This document shows, piece after piece, positions 58,790 to 64,000 of a stretch of DNA of 64,000 nt. The position numbers and the translations under genes are program-made. Within the stretch, counting starts at the first letter, position 1; each line of letters opens with the position of its first letter. The notes below the pieces were generated by a model. That model saw only the letters and a program-made list of their open reading frames with translations. It searched no databases and was not told the DNA's origin. The stretch comes from Cristatella mucedo (lineage: Eukaryota; Bryozoa; Phylactolaemata; Cristatellidae): NCBI GenBank assembly GCA_009760855.2, contig WPIO01000017.1:372001-436000 (forward strand), in the 5' to 3' direction.

Positions 58790-59135
58790 TTTTAAAGCAC
58801 CTATTATGGAGGTTCTGTCGCTCACTTTTAGCTGGCCCTTTCCTTTTTTTGCTCGAGCCTATTTATGCGAACTACTTCCCCAATCAGGCGACACATTGTT
58901 CCCTCCGCTCCTTCTGACAAGTCACTAAGCTGTGCTTCTCAACCAAGCTTAAATCTTTTGGAGACCATGCCTTCAGTTCGTATGCTCCCGAAGCCCGAAA
59001 TTCACTTTCTACAGGCTTCATGACATCCCCAGTCTTGGCATTTAAAAAAAAGCTAAAAATGTCCCTGTTCCTCACGGCAATTGTTGGGCCTGTGTGAATT
59101 TTCTTTTTTACGTGCCTGCACGTGCTGACACTGTG
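58790..59135 (+). mobile_element. LINE family 1-like copy, 5' part of a nested pair
   Basis: AAATCTTTTGGAGACCATGC, CCGAAGCCCGAAATTCACTT and GCACGTGCTGACACTGTGCA match family 1. The tail resumes at 59630 (ACTACCACTAACCACATTGC ... 59710), after a family-2 insertion. Confidence 0.8.
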
Positions 59136-59629
59136 CATACAGAGCAAAGTTCTTACGCTGACCCATAAAGCCCGCCACGGCTTGGCTCCTTCGTACCTAG
59201 CTGAGCTGCTGCACCAGTTTCAGTCTCTTCGCGCCCTCAGGTCCTGTGTGGACAATAAATTAGCTGTCCCATTCCTCCGCTTAAAGACAGTTGGCGACAG
59301 AAGCTTTAGCTCTGCAGGTCCTAGACTGTGGAACTCGCTTCCACAATTCTTACGCAACGATAACTACTCTCCTACTGCCGACTATGGCACATCCTTTTCA
59401 GCGGTCCTGAGCTGCTACTTCTATGCTACTTATTACCTCAGCTGCTCTCCTGACTGTGCTATGCTTCCCACTTACTCTTTGTTGCGTGAGACGAAGTCTG
59501 TTGGGTACCGAATACGTACCCAAAGCCGCTTAGGCTGTGGGTGCGCTATACAAAACTCTCCTGCGTAACACCCACATGGTCTTTGTGACTTTGTGGAGTT
59601 ACAGACGGAGATGCATTACATTACATGAC
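59136..59629 (+). mobile_element. LINE family 2 copy inserted in family 1
   Basis: Open frame encoding SKVLTLTHKARHGLAPSYLA, GDRSFSSAGPRLWNSLPQFL and LPTYSLLRETKSVGYRIRTQ to ALQNSPA-like end. 3' end TGGAGTTACAGACGGAGATG CATTACATTACAT. Cleanest family-2 3' end in the window. Confidence 0.92.
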
Positions 59630-59964
59630 TACCACTAACCACATTGCCATGGCTCCTTTACAGCATACGTAAAATGCATTGAAAGAGGTCGATTAATCTA
59701 AGGATACTGTATAGATCTGTCCTATTGTTATTATTTGTAAAGCTTCTCAAAACCAACGACGAACGTTGGCGGCGCTGGCGCTTCGACATGACTGATGTAC
59801 CACCGACAATGGCACAGAAATTAATTTCTTAAGTGCTGTTTACACCAAGTAGAAGCTGGTGCGAAGCAGCTAAATTCAAGCCAAACTCCTCTGTGTGACA
59901 ATCAAAGCACGCGGTCATCTGCCGCCAGCTTGAGACAGTCCGCTGCGCCGAGCGGAGACGGCAA

Positions 59965-60336
59965 GCGCCGCCGGCGTGGCGGCGGGTTAAACACACTTCT
60001 ACGCTTCGCTCGGTGTCAAGGCCGTCAGGCGGCGGGTTAAACACACTCCTCCACAGCTTCGCTCGGATTCGCCGGCTGAGCCGGCTCAGCCGGCTCAGCC
60101 GGCGGCAGCACGCCAGGCAACCATAATAGGCGTGCATGTTGGGCTGGCTGACAGTGCGTATTCACAAATAATCATTAGCCGCGCTCCGACGCCGTCGGCA
60201 GACGTCCAGTGTCAAGGCCGTCAGTGGATGCTATCCGGACTACCCCGGCGGCATCAGTAAGTAACCTATCTACGGTCGCTCGTCGCAGCTTTACCGACGC
60301 GACTTTGGGCTGGGCGCTGAGCCGCTCTCAGCTCGC
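59965..60336. repeat. CpG-rich duplicated segment, copy 2
   Basis: Second copy of 56232-56536, expanded by an internal repeat of GGCGGGTTAAACACAC (59972 and 60031) and by extra CCGGCTCAGCCGG palindromic units. Donor-like GTAAGT at 60257-60262. It lies 2.8 kb before the splice acceptor of phosphatase copy 2. Confidence 0.93.
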
Positions 60337-61159
60337 CCGGTTAGCGGTTGTGCAAGCCACGTCCACGCAGAGCTTCGCATTCTGCTAGCAAGCCCGTGCG
60401 GATGCCCCGCCCGCCCCGCCCACCAGGTGTGGCTGCTAGGCGTGAGAATCCAAGTGAAGTCGAGCGCACCGGGTGCACAAAATGCGCAGTGATGCTTGCG
60501 AAAGTTCAGGCCCGCGGCCCCATGTGAAGAGACGACTTCAATCGCCAGGCCAACGCACTGGCTTGTACCTCGCTCGACCGGGTTCGCGTCGAGCGTAGGC
60601 AGCGGCGATGCTCGTCTCCGGCGTTTATCTCCGTAATGTAATTCTTCCTCACCTTAGCTCGCTGAGGCGGCCTCGCCTTACGAGCTAGCGACCCCCCCCC
60701 CCTCCGACTGGAGGCAAGCGTTGGTCCGGATGCCCCGTCGTCATCGCTAGCGGGACTGGCAACCGGCAATCCTTCGCAGTAAGCGCACGCTCAACTGGCG
60801 GGAACGCTTGCTGGGTTGCATGGGTTGCCTTGATAAATTGGAAAAATTTCACGACGTCTTCTCCAGACGTCCGGAAGAGGGCGGGCGGCGTCTGTTTAAC
60901 GAGAGACCTGTTCGACAGCAATAGCTCAGTGATCGGGCGATTTCTTGTCTTGCGTCGCAGCAGACCACGGCTCGCGCGCTGGCCGCTCTCGCTCTTCAGC
61001 AGTCAAGACGTCAAGACCCGGCCCACCGGAAGATAACCGCCATAGAGGAATGAAACTCACTCTGGAAAGCAGTGCCAGTTGAAAGGCATCCCGAAAGCGC
61101 CCGAACGACCAGTGACGAACGGCGAGTGAACTTGCGCCACGCTTTACTTATATGCCCAA
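60337..61159. other. CpG-rich, no gene recognised
   Basis: GC-rich with short frames only. Confidence 0.4.
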
Positions 61160-61283
61160 ATAAACGGTAATAAATTTACCTAAATATCGGATAAACGGTA
61201 ATAAATTTACCTAAATATCGGATAAACGGTAATAAATTTACCCATATACCAGATAAAATGGTAGTAAATGTACCTATATGCCA
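61160..61283. repeat. 31-bp minisatellite, four units
   Basis: Unit ATAAACGGTAATAAATTTAC CTAAATATCGG: units 1 and 2 match (61160-61190, 61191-61221), units 3 and 4 (61222-61252, 61253-61283) carry several substitutions. Confidence 0.96.
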
Positions 61284-62184
61284 AATAAACGAATGAACGG
61301 TAAACGGCGGTGGCGCCTCTGGAGCGACTCGGCACGAGTGGGGCACTGAGATCCGGCGCCTTGTCGGTTATTCCATATTGTACACACTGCTTTCAACGAA
61401 ATCTTAGCGGGTCTTCAACAACAAGTAGCGATTTCTGCCATTATATACGTGACCCGTAGCAGTATGCGAATTGTAACGCATAGTGGTGGAGTCGGGCGGC
61501 TGGGCGCATAATCACACACCCCCCTCTACGACGGGGCAGCGACCTGGGCCGCCCTCTATTCCTACGCTCTCCAGCCATCACCAATGACAGCATTATGTCT
61601 TAATTCAACTCGAATAACAACGACCGAGTTCGTGTAGAATAAACGCTGCGATTTCTCGCTTTAATATTCTTCATTAATTACTGTTCTAGCTCCGCCTACA
61701 TGAAAACCCTGCGGGTCTTGGCCCTACATTATAATTTTGCAGGTCTCATCCGCCTAGATAAAGATCCTTGCTCCGCCACTGGTGACGCACGCGCTGTATT
61801 GGCTCCTGAGCTCAGGGCATTCCCAACAACACAGCATACATAACCGCTGCTAGTCCCAATAGATTACAGGCAGTAGATAAGTAGATACTAGTGAAGCTGC
61901 ATCATCGAAGTAGCAAGTCGTAGGTACAGCACCGATACACAAACAAATATGGTGACGATAGAAGAGAATACAAACGCAATTAAGAATGCCTTTACCTTAT
62001 TTATTAATACTAAAAAGGAATTTGCAATGCGCCTTTTGAGTATGAAATCTCTATCTACGCATTGTGCACATGCTGAAATTGGAGCATGCCAATTAGTGAT
62101 AACACGCTCAGTACCAGCACTCATAAGCGCACAAAGAACAATGCACGTATATCCAGCAAATGATGTGGGAAAGGGTTTGTTTTA
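61284..62184. other. No gene recognised
   Basis: Frames 61949-62185 (plus) and 62124-61888 (minus) overlap and have no known motif. Confidence 0.4.
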
Positions 62185-62355
62185 GCTTATTTTTAAATGT
62201 CATCAAGTCAGGGGATGTAGTGACCTCAGTTGGTGTGAGTCTCAGGTTTTGGGAGCATACGCGCTAACGACATATTCTCCAGAAGATTTGAGGCTGGTTA
62301 TAGCTAAATGGCTTAAATCAGAAGAGAGAATGGTACGGTACAAAGCCGGATGAGT
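62185..62355 (-). mobile_element. LINE family 1-like fragment
   Basis: Complement of the TFKKLKT ... GDRAFSSYAPKAWN region: TTTAAATGTCATCAAGTCAG, GGTTTTGGGAGCATACGCGC, AGATTTGAGGCTGG. Confidence 0.8.
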
Positions 62356-62377
62356 TTTAAGAAAAAGGCAAAGGTTA

Positions 62378-62535
62378 GCTGATTCAAGAGCCTCATTTAA
62401 ATAGTGACAGAAGAACCTTGATGACTGTCACCGGCACTTGCAGTGGTCAATAAAGAATTTCCTGCTGAAGGACTCGAACCCACGCCGCGCGTTGTGAAGT
62501 TCGAGTGCCTTGCCACGGGCTCTAGCTCGGATAAG
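62378..62535 (-). mobile_element. SINE-B copy, diverged
   Basis: AGCTGATTCAAGAGCCTCAT, GCACTTGCAGTGGTCAATAA and GACTCGAACCCACG (B box complement) in order. Confidence 0.8.
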
Positions 62536-63160
62536 GAGGGATGAGGGATGAGAGGAGCTACAAGTAAGTGACAAAGCCACAATGTCGATGCGCTATTTGC
62601 TTGTTAGGCGGCACAAACCATTCAGCGCTACATAACCGTATCTTAGTTAAAAAACAGGAATACAATACAGGAAGCGCTAATGATCGTGCAGTCAAAATCT
62701 TGACCGATGTAGTGAGCCGCGAACGAAACGTTGCATTACATGCATGCACCGAACTCCAGCTCCAGCTCGATTACCAAGCTACAGCCGTGCGTCCGTTTCG
62801 CTGACGGCCTCCGCGAGTAAGAAAAGAGCGAAAGGGAAATGACCAATGCCATTCTGTTATACACCAAAAGCGCTTATTTAAAATAGTTCGCGATCCCACT
62901 CAAGCATTCGACTAGTTTGCACAGATCGGCTGGAAAGGGCGCTTTAAGGAAACTGGTATTATCTGCAATCATCTGAGAGGCTTACTGCGCACCAACATCA
63001 ACACGATGCTCTGCCAGTTGTACAGCATGTAGAAGTTAGCCCTCTTATTATTGTAAATTAAGTCATATCCAGAGATTAAAGTCGTGAAAGCTGTATTTTC
63101 GCTGCGTACAGGGTTCGCAAATTTCTGTCGGCACTGTGGCTAAAGGTGCTCTGCTTGCAG
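62536..63160. other. Upstream region or intron of phosphatase copy 2
   Basis: No gene recognised. Ends with a good 3' splice site GTGCTCTGCTTGCAG (AG at 63159-63160), 8 nt before the ATG. Confidence 0.5.
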
Positions 63161-63168
63161 ACCTGACA

Positions 63169-63897
63169 ATGAGTGAGAGCAAGCTCTTCGCCTTCGACTT
63201 CGACCACACATTGCTGAATGACGACAGCTGCGTGTACATTAAGAAACTAGCGAGCCCTGACGGTCGCTTCCCCGACGACGTTGAATCGAAGTTCAGCGAG
63301 GCCTGCTGGATCGGCTACATGAACGCCATCTTTTCGCACTTGCACTCGCAAGGAGTCTCGGCTGATCGAGTGAGGGCCTGTCTAGAGGAGGTGCCCATGA
63401 CGCCGGGCATGCCCGAGCTCCTGCGCCGCATCCGGGAAGCGAGTGCCGACAACGAGGTCATTGTCATCTCGGACTCCAACTTGCTCTTCATCGAGTGGCT
63501 CTTAGAGTATCATGGTCTGCGGCACCTGATCTCCAGGGTGTACACCAACCCGGCGCGAGTAGAACCGGACGGCTGCCTCAGAACGGAGTTCTACCACGCG
63601 CAGGACTGGTGCGAGCTGTCCACGCTCAACTTCTGCAAGGGGCGAATCTTGCAGGACCACATCAAGGCGAAGCGAGCAAGCGGCACTTCGTATTCTACGG
63701 TTTTCTACGTAGGCGATGGCTTCAACGACTACTGCCCTACCCTTACGCTCGCCCCCACGGATCACGTGTTCCCGAGGAAGACGTTTCGTCTAGCCAAATG
63801 CCTGGAGGGCAACCAGCAGGTCACTGTTAGCAACATCTGGCCTTGGGACTCTGGGCATGACGTCGTTGAGCGCCTCGCTGCCTGTGGCATCCTATGA
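63169..63897 (+). CDS. PHOSPHO2: PHOSPHO1/2-family HAD phosphatase, 242 aa (copy 2)
   Basis: Paralogue of the 40931 gene, about half identical by eye, single coding exon. Catalytic motifs: FDFDHT (D10, D12, T14), IVISDSN (S101), FPRKTF (K204), YVGDGFNDYCP (D183, D187). The cysteine cluster is again CELSTLNFCKG (C148, C156), so the C-to-S/P-to-T change predates the duplication. It ends WPWDSGHDVVERLAACGIL. The ATG at 63169 is preferred over a GTG at 63136, which lies before a likely splice acceptor at 63160. It is much more GC-rich at third positions than copy 1, so the two are not a recent duplicate. A second stop follows immediately (TGATGA). Predicted substrate, a phosphomonoester such as phosphoethanolamine or PLP, is inferred from the family. 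Confidence 0.93.
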   Translation: MSESKLFAFDFDHTLLNDDSCVYIKKLASPDGRFPDDVESKFSEACWIGYMNAIFSHLHSQGVSADRVRACLEEVPMTPGMPELLRRIREASADNEVIVISDSNLLFIEWLLEYHGLRHLISRVYTNPARVEPDGCLRTEFYHAQDWCELSTLNFCKGRILQDHIKAKRASGTSYSTVFYVGDGFNDYCPTLTLAPTDHVFPRKTFRLAKCLEGNQQVTVSNIWPWDSGHDVVERLAACGIL

Positions 63898-64000
63898 TGA
63901 GTACTCTGTCTCCCGGCCGCCATTTTGAACTGGCTGCAAGTAGCTCCCTCGACCGCACGGCGCCACGCCCCTCTCAGGTACAGACATACTAAACACACAC

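Noticed and set aside
63136..63168. GTG start for phosphatase copy 2
   Set aside because: Not an ATG, and it lies before a pyrimidine-rich TTGCAG acceptor; the ATG at 63169 fits the family.

Overview
The window looks like a repeat-rich animal genome, probably a lophotrochozoan and possibly a mollusc. The coding signals are metazoan: a spliced CREB/ATF gene with KID and bZIP domains, and PHOSPHO-family HAD phosphatases. Most of the rest is CR1/L2-type LINE debris, tRNA-derived SINEs and long dinucleotide microsatellites. A truncated 5.8S rRNA copy carries GAAGAGC rather than GAAGAAC, as I recall from molluscan 5.8S; this is a soft clue to the phylum. A 189-bp SPIN-type hAT MITE is present; SPIN elements are known for horizontal transfer among tetrapods and a few invertebrates.

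Left end (1-10 kb), minus strand. Five exons can be joined into a 241-residue CREB: 7630-7583, 3475-3393, 3272-3118, 1879-1585 and 155-11. All splice phases agree. The model has a PKA-type RRPSY site, a Q2-like activation region and a complete bZIP, but no Q1 domain. Just upstream on the same strand are two phase-matched exons of an unrecognised 141-residue protein (9902-9750 and 8445-8173). Its intron carries 40 uninterrupted CAG/CTG units.

Middle (10-40 kb). This stretch is mostly degenerate LINEs, seven copies (with those elsewhere in the window) of a tRNA SINE whose tail resembles the LINE 3' hairpin, an orphan 5.8S fragment (12.9 kb), and a 413-bp tandem duplication (25.4 kb). It also holds a 57-residue signal-peptide/membrane-anchor ORF (19.7 kb, minus), a frameshifted SLC17-like transporter exon (29.7 kb, minus), and a 255-bp-arm inverted repeat that carries a second SINE family (38.4-39.1 kb).

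Right end (40-64 kb). Two intronless PHOSPHO1/2-family phosphatase ORFs lie in the same orientation 22 kb apart (40931-41674 and 63169-63897). Each has a plausible splice acceptor 8-14 nt before its ATG, so each probably has a 5'UTR intron. Between them are the best-preserved LINE reverse transcriptase (43.5-45.2 kb), a second LINE family (51.8-52.9 and 59.1-59.6 kb), a restriction-like-endonuclease LINE fragment (55.2-55.55 kb), the SPIN element (55.6 kb), and a CpG-rich segment of about 300 bp duplicated 3.7-3.8 kb apart (56.2 and 60.0 kb) that may be promoter or 5'-exon sequence.

Boundaries of repeats are approximate (tens of bases) unless target-site duplications are stated. No database search was run; family names rest on motif recognition.
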